From contig CABUQG010000006.1 of NCBI GenBank assembly GCA_902493535.1, positions 11,704-75,703 on the forward strand: a DNA stretch of 64,000 nt. Direction: 5' to 3'. The notes under the pieces are model-generated. The model saw only the letters and a list, made by a program, of their open reading frames with translations, was not told the DNA's origin and made no database searches. Every line of letters starts with the position of its first letter. Within the stretch, counting starts at the first letter, position 1. The DNA is from an uncultured Collinsella sp. GTDB lineage: Bacteria; Actinomycetota; Coriobacteriia; Coriobacteriales; Coriobacteriaceae. Position numbers and translations under genes: made by a program. This document shows positions 32,505 to 40,396 of the stretch, one piece after another.

Positions 32505-34580
32505 ATGAGATTCTCGATTATTAGCGAGATCCCCGGCAGGACCCGTCTTCAATTGGCGGGTCCTGTGCCAGAGAGCGATCTCGATGCACTTCTTAAGCTC
32601 AGCGGCGATATCGACGGCGTGCACAAGGTGCGCGTCTATGGCCGTATTGGCCAGATGGCGCTCGAATATGACGAGCAATGTCGTGCGGGCGTGCTGGCCG
32701 CCGTCGGTGCGCTCGATGCCCAGGCCATTGCCGACGCAAAGACGGGTTACGTGATGCAGCTTGAGCCACGCAAGCACAAGCTCGTCATGGATCTTGCCAC
32801 ACTTATCGGCGTCCACTACGCGCGCCGCTGGTTCCTGCCTACGCCGCTGCGTGCGGTGTTTGTCGTGGCCGGTTACATGGCGTTTTTGCGCGCTGCCCTT
32901 CATGAGCTGGCGCAGCCGCGCCTGACCGTTCCCGTGCTTGACGCTTCGGCCATCGGCATTTCGTTCGTCAAGCGTGATGTCGACACCGCGGGCCAGACGA
33001 TGTTCCTGCTCAACGTGGGCGAGCTGCTCGAGGACTACACCCGAGCCATGAGTGAGAACGAACTCATCAACTCGTTGCTCGATGTGCCCGACAAGGCGCA
33101 AAAGGTCGTCGGCGACACCGAGGTAAGCGTTGCTGCCACCGAGCTTGAGCCCGGCGATCTGGTTGCTGTGCGCACTGGCATGTCCATCTGCATCGACGGT
33201 GTTGTCGAGCAGGGGAGCGCTATGGTCAATCAGGCGACCCTGACTGGCGAGCCGCTGGCCGTCGAGCGCAGCGTGGGCGACGACGTGTTCGCCGGAACCG
33301 TCGTGGAAGACGGCAGCATCTTGGTGCGCGTGCGCGGCAATACGGCTCAGACCAAGCTCCGCTCAATCGTCTCGCTCGTGCAGACGGCCGACTCGCTCAA
33401 GTCCGAGGGCCAGTCGCATATGGAGGACCTTGCCAACAAGATCGTCCCGTGGAACTTCCTGCTCGCGGGCCTGGTTGCGCTTACCACCCGCAGCCTCATC
33501 AAGACCTCGGCGGCGCTGATGGTCGACTACTCGTGCGCACTCAAGCTCACGGGTTCCGTCGCCGTCATGACTGCCATGAGCGATGCTGCCAAGATGGGCG
33601 TCATGGTCAAGGGTGCGAAGTACTTTGAGTCGTTTGCCAAGGCCGACACCATTGTGTTTGATAAGACCGGCACGCTCACCGAGGCGCAGCCGCGTCTTGC
33701 CTGCGTACTCACCACCGATGGCTGGAGCGAGGACGAGATCCTGCGCCTTTCCGCTTGTTTGGAGGAGCATTTCCCTCATCCGGTAGCACGCGCCGTGGTC
33801 AATGCTGCGCGTGAGCGTGGACTCGAGCACCGCGAGCGCCATGCCGCCGTCGAGTACATCGTGGCACACGGCATCGCTTCGTCCATCGAAGGACGTCGCG
33901 CGATTATCGGCTCGGCACACTTTGTGTTTGAGGATGAGGGCGCGCAGCTCGAGTCCGACATAAAGGAGCGCATCGAGTCCCAGATGCAGGGCCTGTCGCC
34001 GCTGTATCTGGCGGTCGACGGCACCGTTGTGGGCGTGCTCGGTATCGAGGACCCGCTTAAGCCCGGGGTCCGCGAGGCCATCGCCGACTTGCACGCGTTG
34101 GGCGTTAAGCACGTGGTCATGCTCACGGGCGACTCGGAGCGCACGGCCGAGCGCATTGCGCGCGAGGCAGGGGTCGACGAATTTAAGGCCGAGTTGCTGC
34201 CCGAGGACAAGTACGCCTATGTGGAGCGCATTAAGAGCGAGGGGCGCCATGCTGCCATGGTGGGCGACGGCGTTAACGATTCGCCGGCACTCGGTTTGGC
34301 TGACGTGGGCCTGGCGATGGGTGGCGGAAGCGACATCGCCAAGGAGGTCGCCGATATCATCCTGACCGATACGGATCTGGCCGCGATCGTGCGCCTGCGC
34401 CGTATGAGCCAGGGGCTTATCGACCGTCTGACGAGTTCGTATTCCAAGGTGATGCTCACCAACTCAGCGCTCCTGGCGCTGGGCATTACCGGCACGATTA
34501 CCCCGCAGACGTCGTCGTTGCTGCACAATGGCTCGACGATTGCCTACAGCCTGAGCAACGCGAAGGCTTACCTGCATTAG
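32505..34580 (+). CDS. P1B-type heavy-metal transporting ATPase with non-canonical SCA motif
   Basis: 691 residues. A cysteine-free HMA-like domain (1-65, GRTRLQLAGP ... GVHKVRVYG) is followed by membrane helices, actuator TLTGEPLAVE, phosphorylation site DKTGTLTEA (Asp about 386), ATP-binding HP motif (EEHFPHPVARAV) and GDGVNDSPAL. The metal-site helix reads DYSCALKLTGS, so the usual CPC/CPH/SPC is replaced by SCA. This places it outside the well-known Cu, Zn/Cd and Co groups; Mn or Fe is possible but not shown. The number of membrane helices before the actuator is small. Paired with the small protein at 32241; the upstream DtxR-like dyad fits metal control. Confidence 0.88.
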   Translation: MRFSIISEIPGRTRLQLAGPVPESDLDALLKLSGDIDGVHKVRVYGRIGQMALEYDEQCRAGVLAAVGALDAQAIADAKTGYVMQLEPRKHKLVMDLATLIGVHYARRWFLPTPLRAVFVVAGYMAFLRAALHELAQPRLTVPVLDASAIGISFVKRDVDTAGQTMFLLNVGELLEDYTRAMSENELINSLLDVPDKAQKVVGDTEVSVAATELEPGDLVAVRTGMSICIDGVVEQGSAMVNQATLTGEPLAVERSVGDDVFAGTVVEDGSILVRVRGNTAQTKLRSIVSLVQTADSLKSEGQSHMEDLANKIVPWNFLLAGLVALTTRSLIKTSAALMVDYSCALKLTGSVAVMTAMSDAAKMGVMVKGAKYFESFAKADTIVFDKTGTLTEAQPRLACVLTTDGWSEDEILRLSACLEEHFPHPVARAVVNAARERGLEHRERHAAVEYIVAHGIASSIEGRRAIIGSAHFVFEDEGAQLESDIKERIESQMQGLSPLYLAVDGTVVGVLGIEDPLKPGVREAIADLHALGVKHVVMLTGDSERTAERIAREAGVDEFKAELLPEDKYAYVERIKSEGRHAAMVGDGVNDSPALGLADVGLAMGGGSDIAKEVADIILTDTDLAAIVRLRRMSQGLIDRLTSSYSKVMLTNSALLALGITGTITPQTSSLLHNGSTIAYSLSNAKAYLH

Positions 34581-34599
34581 CGTTTTCGATTGAGTATAT

Positions 34600-34650
34600 G
34601 GCCTGCACCCTGGCGGCATCGCAGCCGTCAGGGTGCAGGCCTTCTTTTGT
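34600..34650 (+). terminator. Intrinsic terminator after the metal ATPase
   Basis: GGCCTGCACCCTGGCGGC pairs with GCCGTCAGGGTGCAGGCC (one mismatch), followed by TTCTTTTG. Confidence 0.88.
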
Positions 34651-34696
34651 TTGACGATATGTTAGCTCGGATATATGCTCGTGCTAGCAATGCTAG
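34651..34696 (+). promoter_or_regulatory. Promoter and operator of the RelB/PIN toxin-antitoxin operon
   Basis: TTGACG (34651-34656), 17 bases, TATGCT (34674-34679). Just downstream lies the inverted repeat CTAGC-AAT-GCTAG (34684-34696). Its position after the -10 suits repression by the ribbon-helix-helix antitoxin. Because the -10 covers ATG 34675, that codon is not the start of the antitoxin gene. Confidence 0.55.
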
Positions 34697-34719
34697 TAAA
34701 TGCTGAAGGTGAGGTTGAG

Positions 34720-35073
34720 ATGGCTACCGTTGGCAGCATGGCACAGGTGAATGTTCGCGTAGATCGCTCGGTTAAAGAGCGCGCCGAGGAAGCGCTGCGG
34801 CTTTCGGGCGCCTCGCTGCCCGAGCTCATCAAAAAGGTCGTGGCCAAGGTCGCGCAGGGTGGCGGGCAGTGCGAGGAAGTGCTTGCGGCCGTCGACGACC
34901 GGCAGCAGACCGTCGCGCCCGATACTCCGTTCGCCGCGTCGTGGGCAGCGGCAGACCGGCTTTATGCAGATTTGGGCATCGCTACGTCGCCCGTATCCGA
35001 CGATCGCGGTTGGGACACAATCTATTCCGAAGCCATGGACGAGCGCTATCGCCAAAAGGGGATGATCCTGTGA
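34720..35073 (+). CDS. RelB/DinJ-like ribbon-helix-helix antitoxin
   Basis: 117 residues from ATG 34720 with GAAGGTGAGG upstream. The N-terminus AQVNVRVDRSVKERAEEALRLSG is a ribbon-helix-helix of the RelB/DinJ type; the next helix LPELIKKVVAKVAQ completes the DNA-binding fold. The longer C-terminal part (TVAPDTPFAASWAAADRLY ... DTIYSEAMDERYRQKG) would wrap the toxin. Its stop overlaps the GTG of the PIN toxin gene by 4 bp. Pairing a RelB-like antitoxin with a PIN toxin instead of RelE is a mixed combination. Confidence 0.8.
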   Translation: MATVGSMAQVNVRVDRSVKERAEEALRLSGASLPELIKKVVAKVAQGGGQCEEVLAAVDDRQQTVAPDTPFAASWAAADRLYADLGIATSPVSDDRGWDTIYSEAMDERYRQKGMIL

Positions 35074-35585
35074 GCGGGGCTCCCCTCAAAATAATGGTGG
35101 ACGCCAACGTATGGGTTGATTCGTTTTGCGTCGACCATGCCGAGTCGCTTGCCGCGCGTGCGTTTATTGGGCAGGCGGCGGAGACGGGGGCATTGCTGTT
35201 CTTTCCGGTGCATATCGCCAAGGACGTGCTGTACGTTGTCCAACACGAGCTGAAGCGTAGCGTTCTTGCCAGCGGGGGAGCGCTCGACGAGGCATCTGCC
35301 CGTGCAATTGGCGATGCGGCGTTGGCGTTTGTTCGGAACATGACCGAAAACGCTACGGCCGTGGGTGCAGACGCATCCGATCTGTGGCTAGCCGACAAAT
35401 ATCTGACGCTCCATCGCGATTACGAGGACAACTTGGTGCTCGCCGCGTGCAAGCGCGCACAGGTCGATTACTTAGTGACCAACGATCACAAGCTGCTCGA
35501 ACATGCCGATCTTGCAGCGAAGACCCCGCGCCAAATGATGTCGATTCTTGCTTTGGCCGAACGCGGCGGCGCGGCTATCGGTTGA
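35070..35585 (+). CDS. PIN-domain ribonuclease toxin
   Basis: 171 residues from GTG 35070 (AAAAGGGG upstream), overlapping the antitoxin gene by 4 bp (GTGA). The N-terminal strand LKIMVDANVWVDSF gives the first PIN aspartate; the C-terminal half has LHRDYEDNLVLAACKRAQVDYLVTND, with the D-x-x-D and T-N-D features of VapC-like PIN domains. PIN toxins cut tRNA or rRNA when freed from the antitoxin. Translational coupling and shared promoter support a type II pair. Confidence 0.82.
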   Translation: MSGAPLKIMVDANVWVDSFCVDHAESLAARAFIGQAAETGALLFFPVHIAKDVLYVVQHELKRSVLASGGALDEASARAIGDAALAFVRNMTENATAVGADASDLWLADKYLTLHRDYEDNLVLAACKRAQVDYLVTNDHKLLEHADLAAKTPRQMMSILALAERGGAAIG

Positions 35586-35643
35586 CGCGAACTGTTTGCG
35601 GGCCTCTTGGACGACGATGCGCCAAGGGACCCGCGTCTGCTAT

Positions 35644-36078
35644 TTACAAAAGCTCGGCCTTAATGGTGGGACTTTCTGCGAGCTGCTCGGCTGCCTTTTC
35701 GTCTGAGCTGTCGAGTGCTGCCAGACTGCGGTAGACCCACTCGTTGACCTGGGTGTTCTTGACGCCTGCAGTCTGCATAAGGGTACCTACCTCGCGGATT
35801 GCTGCGAGCAGATCGGCCTTGGGACCTGCGAGCTCTACCTCGATGCCGTGGTAGGCGGCCACGCCGCGGTTCTCACTCACGTGGTCGATAAAGCCCTCGA
35901 CGGTCTCAAGCTGCTGGGCGAGAGCTGCATCATCGTCGGCGTCCAGCGCGACGAGTGCGTTCGATACCGTGAGGGCGGGATGTCCGCAGGGGACAAAGCC
36001 TTCGATGACATCCATAGCTTCGGTAATGGTTGAGCCCAGGCCTGCGAGGGCATTGACGAGTTGCTGCTTGGTATCCAT
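35644..36078 (-). CDS. Conserved acidic helical protein, unknown
   Basis: 144 residues; ATG 36078 with AAAGGA upstream. Mainly helical and acidic: LGSTITEAMDVIEGFVPCGHPAL, LDADDDAALAQQLETVEGFIDHV, VGTLMQTAGVKNTQVNEWVYRSL. No known motif, signal peptide or membrane segment. Convergent with the PIN toxin gene and divergent from ssrA. I do not recognise the family; a cytoplasmic protein is likely. Confidence 0.7.
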   Translation of the reverse strand: MDTKQQLVNALAGLGSTITEAMDVIEGFVPCGHPALTVSNALVALDADDDAALAQQLETVEGFIDHVSENRGVAAYHGIEVELAGPKADLLAAIREVGTLMQTAGVKNTQVNEWVYRSLAALDSSDEKAAEQLAESPTIKAELL

Positions 36079-36315
36079 GGCGGTCCTTTCGACGGGTCAA
36101 TTTTGCTTGGCGAAAATATACGTGACGCGATCGGTAGTAAAAGTGCGAAGTGCGGCGCACATTGGGGTCTTCACAGCTCGTGCATAGAACAGCTGTCCGC
36201 TTTCAGAACGTGGTAAGATAACACTCCACAAGCGGGGCTCGCCCCGCATGTTCCTTGAAAAGTCGACGGGTGTTGGGTGCTCGTGCCCAATGCCATCCAG
36301 ACTTTCCCGACATTC

Positions 36316-36679
36316 GGGGGCGACTGGTTTCGACACGATAGCTCTGAGAGAGGAAGCAAGCCGAGGTCTCCTCGCCTCGTTAAACAGGGGTACCGTCAAA
36401 TTGAATTGACAACAACTCTTCTTTTGAGCCTATGGCTCTCGCTGCTTAATTTATAGCGGCGCGTCAACCCGGTGATTTCCCCGCCACCGGTGCGACGTCA
36501 TTTTAGGGGAATGCTCCTGCGCACGTAATCGGTATGGCGCAGGTTAAGACCGAACCGGTTAGGACGCCGCGAGCGTGTCGCTGCGCGCAAAGCGTCCGAG
36601 ACTAAACCAGCGACTGAGCTTGGAGATGCCAATCAGGGGGCTTTCGCGGACCGGAGTTCGATTCTCCGCGCCTCCACCA
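36316..36679 (+). ncRNA. ssrA: tmRNA (transfer-messenger RNA)
   Basis: 364 nt. The 5' end GGGGGCG (36316-36322) pairs with CGCCTCC (36669-36675) to form the acceptor stem before ACCA (36676-36679). The 5' sequence CGACTGGTTTCGACA and the 3' T-arm GGAGTTCGATTCTCC are typical. The tag frame is seen at 36408-36449: DNNSSFEPMALAA then TAA, ending in the ALAA degron read by ClpXP. A TGA lies in this frame just upstream (36402-36404), so the resume codon must be ATT 36405 or GAC 36408. It rescues stalled ribosomes. Its 3' end is the boundary of the prophage. Confidence 0.95.
36640..36679 (+). other. Probable attachment site (attL or attR) at the ssrA 3' end
   Basis: All genes left of 36679 are host-like, and phage genes start right after it. 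The 3' end of tmRNA is a known target of tyrosine integrases. The core should lie in the T-arm/acceptor part and recur at the far end of the prophage, outside this window. A 7-bp hairpin CGAACAC/GTGTTCG (36693-36712) follows, possibly an arm site or old ssrA terminator. Exact core length cannot be set from one end. Confidence 0.5.
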
Positions 36680-36747
36680 ACTGTTCAGTAGGCGAACACA
36701 TACGCGTGTTCGTCGTTAGGCGGGCGTTCGTATTGCTCGTCAGATAG

Positions 36748-36779
36748 AAAGAAGCCGCTCCATACGGGGCGGCTTCTTT
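36748..36779. terminator. Bidirectional terminator at the prophage end
   Basis: AAAGAAGCCGC and GCGGCTTCTTT form a perfect 11-bp stem with A- and T-runs on both sides. It would stop the phage late transcript before it runs antisense into ssrA. Confidence 0.9.
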
Positions 36780-36784
36780 GCGTT

Positions 36785-37096
36785 CTAGGCCTGCGGCATG
36801 ATCTCCTGCTCGCCGTCCTCGTCCATGTACGGCATGAGGAACACGCCGCCCTGCTCGGTGGTAAGCAGCAGGTACTCGCGGTTGTGCTCGTCGCACACGA
36901 TTTCCTGGCCGATGCCCTCGGGCAGGTCGTATATGGGGCCGTCCGTGCGGGCTTGCCTCACGGTCACGTCTTGCGCTCCCATGGCCTGCGACGCGCAGCT
37001 GGCGGCGGCCAGGACGATGAACAGCAGGACGGCCGCCGCGAGGATGGGACCGCACCCGCCGTTGCGCTCCTCGTCTGCGGGGCTCGGGTACGGCAT
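36785..37096 (-). CDS. Prophage membrane-anchored or lipoprotein, unknown
   Basis: 103 residues, ATG 37096 directly after the amidase stop (TAGGCCATG), GGTGGGA upstream. One membrane helix (about 14-34) ending LAAASC, a possible lipobox, then a C-terminal domain with VCDEHNREYLLLTTEQGG and PYMDEDGE resembling the small DUF6440 fold. As the last gene of the lysis block it may be a lysogenic conversion or superinfection-exclusion protein, or a spanin-like accessory; none of this is shown. Confidence 0.65.
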   Translation of the reverse strand: MPYPSPADEERNGGCGPILAAAVLLFIVLAAASCASQAMGAQDVTVRQARTDGPIYDLPEGIGQEIVCDEHNREYLLLTTEQGGVFLMPYMDEDGEQEIMPQA

Positions 37097-37099
37097 GGC

Positions 37100-37912
37100 C
37101 TATCCCACCTTCACCAGATAGTCGTCGGCCTCTGGCTTGCCCGTGGCCTTGCCCACGGCGATGTAGCGCGTTGCGCCGCTGTAGCCCGTGTATCGGCCCC
37201 ACACGTAGCCGTCGGCGATCTTGTACCAGTTATCCAGCGTCACGGTCTCGCCGCTGGAATAGTGCGCCACCTCGGTGCCGCCCAGGCCGGGGGCGTCGCG
37301 CACGCGCAGGTAGTCCACAGTGCAGCGGTAGGTGCCGCCGAAGTTCTCGGTCGTTTCCTGCTGCGCAGGCTGCGGCTGCGGGACGGCTGCGGGGGCGCTT
37401 CCAGCAGTGATGCCGAAGCATTCCAGGTAGATGCGCGCCAGCTCGTCCAGGTTGCCGTTGAACTTCTCGCGGTCGCCGTCGTTGTCGATGAAGCCGTTCT
37501 CGCACAGGCGGTAGTTGATGCCGCGCGCGGCGGCTCGGTTCGGGTTCGCGAGGTCGGAACGGCGCACCAGCTTCTCGGAGCGCCCGGGCATGAACGCCGC
37601 CAGCTTGTCGGCCAGCGCATTGTCGTACTCGTCAGGCTCAAAGCCCTCCTTGATGATGACGTGCGCGCCGTGGGCCGTGGCGATGCCGCTGGCGTCCATG
37701 TGCAGCTCCACCACTGGCGCGTCGGTGCTCAGGCGGTTAAGCCCGCCGTCGGCGTACCAGTTGCGGGACGTATCGCCCAGCTCGACCTCGGAACCGCCCA
37801 GTTCCTTGATTCGCTGGCCCAGGGCGCGAACGCGCTCGGCCTCGGTGCAGCCGCCTGCGCAGCAGCCGGGGTCGCCAGCGCCGTGGCCGCAGATGATGAA
37901 CAGTTTAGCCAT
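37100..37912 (-). CDS. Endolysin: N-acetylmuramoyl-L-alanine amidase with SH3-like wall-binding domain
   Basis: 270 residues; AAGGAG before ATG 37912. Amidase_3 fold: IICGHGAGDPG (first zinc His), LHMDASG (second His) and a glutamate-bearing C-terminal part (YRLCENGFIDND). It cuts the bond between MurNAc and L-Ala. After a Pro/Gln linker (about 172-190), a C-terminal bacterial SH3-like domain (YRCTVDYLRVRDAPG ... WYKIADGYVWGRY) binds the wall. Encoded after the holin-like gene. Confidence 0.92.
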   Translation of the reverse strand: MAKLFIICGHGAGDPGCCAGGCTEAERVRALGQRIKELGGSEVELGDTSRNWYADGGLNRLSTDAPVVELHMDASGIATAHGAHVIIKEGFEPDEYDNALADKLAAFMPGRSEKLVRRSDLANPNRAAARGINYRLCENGFIDNDGDREKFNGNLDELARIYLECFGITAGSAPAAVPQPQPAQQETTENFGGTYRCTVDYLRVRDAPGLGGTEVAHYSSGETVTLDNWYKIADGYVWGRYTGYSGATRYIAVGKATGKPEADDYLVKVG

Positions 37913-37915
37913 TGC

Positions 37916-38221
37916 CTACTCCTTCCCGCCTACGGTCACGCCCAACAGGGCGTCGAGCCACTTGGATGTGATGCCTACCGACTTGAACAGCGTGTAGGCC
38001 GCCTGCACGCCGCCTACCACGGCGAAGGCGCACGTGACCCATGCGCCCGGGTCTGCGGGCACGCCGCCCACGAAGCCGGTCACGACGCCCGCCAGGAGCG
38101 AGCAGCCCAGCGCCAGGATGCGCGCGGCCTTGCCGGTCATGGCCTCGGTCTTGATCAGCTGCACCGCGAACGGCACGGCGAAAGACAGCACGATGGCTGC
38201 GATTGCTTGCATTTCTGTCAT
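37916..38221 (-). CDS. Phage holin
   Basis: 101 residues from ATG 38221, chosen for GAAAGG upstream. Three hydrophobic helices (IAAIVLSFAVPFAVQLI, ILALGCSLLAGVVTGFVGG, WVTCAFAVVGGVQAAYTLF) and a charged C-terminus: a class I holin layout that forms membrane lesions so the amidase reaches the wall. It sits directly before the endolysin gene. Confidence 0.8.
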   Translation of the reverse strand: MTEMQAIAAIVLSFAVPFAVQLIKTEAMTGKAARILALGCSLLAGVVTGFVGGVPADPGAWVTCAFAVVGGVQAAYTLFKSVGITSKWLDALLGVTVGGKE

Positions 38222-38234
38222 TTCGGATTCCTTT

Positions 38235-38648
38235 CTATCGAGCCGATTCCTTGTAGAGCAGGTCAACGCGGTCGGCGATGTGGTCGACCTTCGCCGCCAT
38301 GCCCTGGCTGCGCGCCTGGCTGTTCGCCAGGTCGGCGTGCAGCACCTCGTTGGAGGTCACGACGGACTCCATGAGCGCCTTCATAGCCTCCATCAGCGCG
38401 TTGCTGCGCTCCATCTGCGCGGCGATGCGGCCCTCCATCTGGCTGCGCTCGCGGTCGCGCTGCGCCCGCTCGTTCACCTCGTCCTGCTTTCGCTCTTCGC
38501 GCTTGAGGTCGATGTTCGCCTTGCGCTCGTTCTGAGCCTTGAACTCTTCGAGGAACTGCTTGCCGAAGTACAGGACCACTAGGACGAGCAGCGCGCCGAA
38601 AAGCGACCCGGGGCCGTACGGCGCGAAGATTTCCAGCACGTCGGTCAT
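38235..38648 (-). CDS. Membrane-anchored coiled-coil phage protein
   Basis: 137 residues from ATG 38648 behind GGAGGTGAG. One N-terminal membrane helix (GSLFGALLVLVVLYFGKQFL), then a long charged coiled coil (EEFKAQNERKANIDLKREER ... ALMEAMKALMESV ... VDHIADRVDLLYKESA, shown in parts). Such genes next to holins act as holin partners or anti-holins (BhlA- and XhlA-like arrangement). Function is inferred from position. Confidence 0.65.
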   Translation of the reverse strand: MTDVLEIFAPYGPGSLFGALLVLVVLYFGKQFLEEFKAQNERKANIDLKREERKQDEVNERAQRDRERSQMEGRIAAQMERSNALMEAMKALMESVVTSNEVLHADLANSQARSQGMAAKVDHIADRVDLLYKESAR

Positions 38649-38689
38649 TCGTTTTCTCACCTCCTCGAATCGCTGCCGCGATTGTCCGC

Positions 38690-38735
38690 GAGGTGTCGCC
38701 GGGCAAAAGAAAAGCGCCCCCGAAGGGGCGCTCGC
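38690..38735 (-). terminator. Intrinsic terminator followed by GGCGACAC element (copy 1)
   Basis: On the minus strand AGCGCCCC, loop TTCG, GGGGGCGCT, then TTTTCTTTT. Directly after it comes GCCCGGCGACACCTCGCGG, which recurs elsewhere in the prophage (see 42955, 54379 and 60357). It separates the DGR block from the lysis genes. Confidence 0.8.
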
Positions 38736-38980
38736 TACTCCTGCGGCGCTTCCGGCTGGTCGGGCTCCATGGCTTCCAGCTCGTTGATGCGGTCGCGCCA
38801 CGTCTGGCGCTGCGAGATGATCTCGGCCACCTCCTTGGCGGCTGCGGCGATGGCCGAGAGCAGGTCGGTGATGGACGATGCGGAGAAGATGCGCTCCACC
38901 GCCTTCATGACCTTGTAGTCGCTCTGCTCAAGCTGCTGTTTGTAGCCGTTGATCTCCCCGGCGATTTCCTGTTCTGTCAT
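38735..38980 (-). CDS. Small helical protein coupled to the DGR reverse transcriptase
   Basis: 81 residues; its ATG overlaps the reverse transcriptase stop (ATGA, 38980-38977) and GGAAGGAG precedes it. All-helical, charged: EIAGEINGYKQQLEQSDYKV, RIFSASSITDLLSAIAAAAKEV, RQTWRDRINELEAMEPDQPE. No known domain. Translational coupling to the RT is strong; it could be a DGR accessory subunit, or just the next phage gene. I do not recognise the family. Confidence 0.75.
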   Translation of the reverse strand: MTEQEIAGEINGYKQQLEQSDYKVMKAVERIFSASSITDLLSAIAAAAKEVAEIISQRQTWRDRINELEAMEPDQPEAPQE

Positions 38981-40188
38981 GGGTCGCTCCTTCCGTTGCT
39001 AGGGTAGGGGCATGTTCCCATCCGTGTCGCCTCCAAGTTTGGATTGCATTGAGCAACCCCCCCCGCGGGATTTCCGAACAGGCTGCGGTACAGCGCGTCC
39101 ATGGCCCGCACGCTGCGGTGCGCGTCCAGCCGCTTCATGCCTCCGCGCCAGCTCTGGTAGCTCTGCTCCACCTGCTCGGGGGTCATGATGCCATCGGCGA
39201 CCATGCGGGCCATCTTCTTGAGCTTGCGGCGCTCACGCGTTATGGAGTCTCGGCACGGCTTCACGACTATGCGGCCCGTCTCCGTGTAGAAGATGCGCTT
39301 CTTCAGCCACGTGAACCCGCGCGTGAGCTTCACCACGCGCGTCTTGCGCGGGTTCAGCTCGATGCCCAGCTCGGCGCATTTGCCCTCTATCAGCAGCAGG
39401 CACGCCTGCAAGTAGTCCTTGGACTCGTGTATCAGGTAGAAGTCGTCCATGTAGCGTCCGTAAGACTCGGGGCGCAGCATCTCGGTCACATAGTGGTCGA
39501 TGCGGTTGGGGTGGGCCACGGCGCATATCTGGTTCGGCTCGCTGCCCAGCCCCAGGCCCACATCGCCCTGCGCGTCTATCAGGCGGTGCTCCAAGGCGAC
39601 CACATGCGGATCTAGCAGCGCGGAGGCCACCTGGTCTTTGACGGGTTGGTGCGCTATGCGCGCGAAGTAGTCGGAGAAGTCGCCCAGGAGTATGTAGCCC
39701 TCGCGGCCGTGCCGCCTCCAGTGGTCGGCCAGGTGGCGCTTGAGCAGCTTCAGGGCGTAGTCGGTGCCGCGCCCCTTGATGTTTGCGGAGTTCGCGGCTA
39801 TGAGGGTGGGCACGATCGCGGGCACGAGCGCGTTTTGTGCCAGGGACTTCTGTACCACGCGCTCGGGGAAGTGTACGGCGCTGATATGGCGCAGCTTTCC
39901 GCGCTCCCACAGGTCGAACCGTATGAAGCCCCGGCATATGTCGCGCCCCTCCAAAAGGTCGCGGCGGGACAGGACGGCGTTGCGCAGGTAGCTTCTCATG
40001 TACCTCTGCGTGGACGACTTCCACATGACGCCCCGCGCGGCCTGCTTTGAAGCCTTGCACAGGCTGTTGAGGTCGGCCACGGTATCAAGCGTGCACGCCT
40101 TGACGCGCTCGGCCTTGGCCTGCGCGCGCTTCTCCTCGCGGCGCTTGCGGCGCGCCGCCCGCCTTTGCTCGGAGTTCACAGGAGGCAC
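38977..40188 (-). CDS. Diversity-generating retroelement reverse transcriptase
   Basis: 403 residues from GTG 40188. A basic N-terminus (about 8-30) is followed by an RT domain: first catalytic region GYILLGDFSDYFARI (164-178), the GLGLGSEPNQ motif (211-220) in the position where DGR enzymes have an xxxSQ/SxxNQ-like variant, and the active site YMDD (246-249) in RYMDDFYLIHES. A thumb region follows, but no X/maturase domain of group II introns. It would copy template-repeat RNA with errors at adenines into cDNA that replaces the variable repeat. Template, variable repeat and Avd lie just upstream, which makes the assignment firm. Confidence 0.95.
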   Translation of the reverse strand: MPPVNSEQRRAARRKRREEKRAQAKAERVKACTLDTVADLNSLCKASKQAARGVMWKSSTQRYMRSYLRNAVLSRRDLLEGRDICRGFIRFDLWERGKLRHISAVHFPERVVQKSLAQNALVPAIVPTLIAANSANIKGRGTDYALKLLKRHLADHWRRHGREGYILLGDFSDYFARIAHQPVKDQVASALLDPHVVALEHRLIDAQGDVGLGLGSEPNQICAVAHPNRIDHYVTEMLRPESYGRYMDDFYLIHESKDYLQACLLLIEGKCAELGIELNPRKTRVVKLTRGFTWLKKRIFYTETGRIVVKPCRDSITRERRKLKKMARMVADGIMTPEQVEQSYQSWRGGMKRLDAHRSVRAMDALYRSLFGNPAGGVAQCNPNLEATRMGTCPYPSNGRSDP

Positions 40189-40396
40189 CCCGCGCGGCTT
40201 GCAATGTGGCTCTGGCAGCCGCTTGAGGTATGGCCATGAAACGCGGCGAAGCCACGGAGCGCCGCGCCATGCAAGCAGCGTCCGGCCACCCTCGCGGGGT
40301 GCGTATTTACGGGCGCATGCCCGACGGTCGCGCCTTCCTTCCTCTTCGCGCTCTGCTTTCGGCCCTGGGGCCTACTCGGTCTGGCAATAAGGGAAT
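40189..40396 (-). other. Spacer between template repeat and reverse transcriptase
   Basis: 208 bp without a supported gene. In characterised DGRs the RNA just 3' of the template repeat is needed for priming cDNA synthesis by the RT-Avd complex, so this stretch is the expected place for that structured RNA. Several GC-rich self-complementary stretches are visible. Confidence 0.5.

Noticed and set aside
34675..34719. Longer antitoxin starting at ATG 34675
   Set aside because: That codon lies in the predicted -10 box, and a ribosome site precedes ATG 34720.
36633..37202. Minus-strand frame over the ssrA 3' end
   Set aside because: Its end (EARRIELRSAKAP) is only the reverse complement of the tmRNA T-arm; no independent evidence.
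38977..40188. Reverse transcriptase as a group II intron, retron or abortive-infection RT
   Set aside because: No maturase or endonuclease domain, no intron RNA, no msr/msd; a TR/VR pair and Avd-like gene are adjacent, which fits only a DGR.
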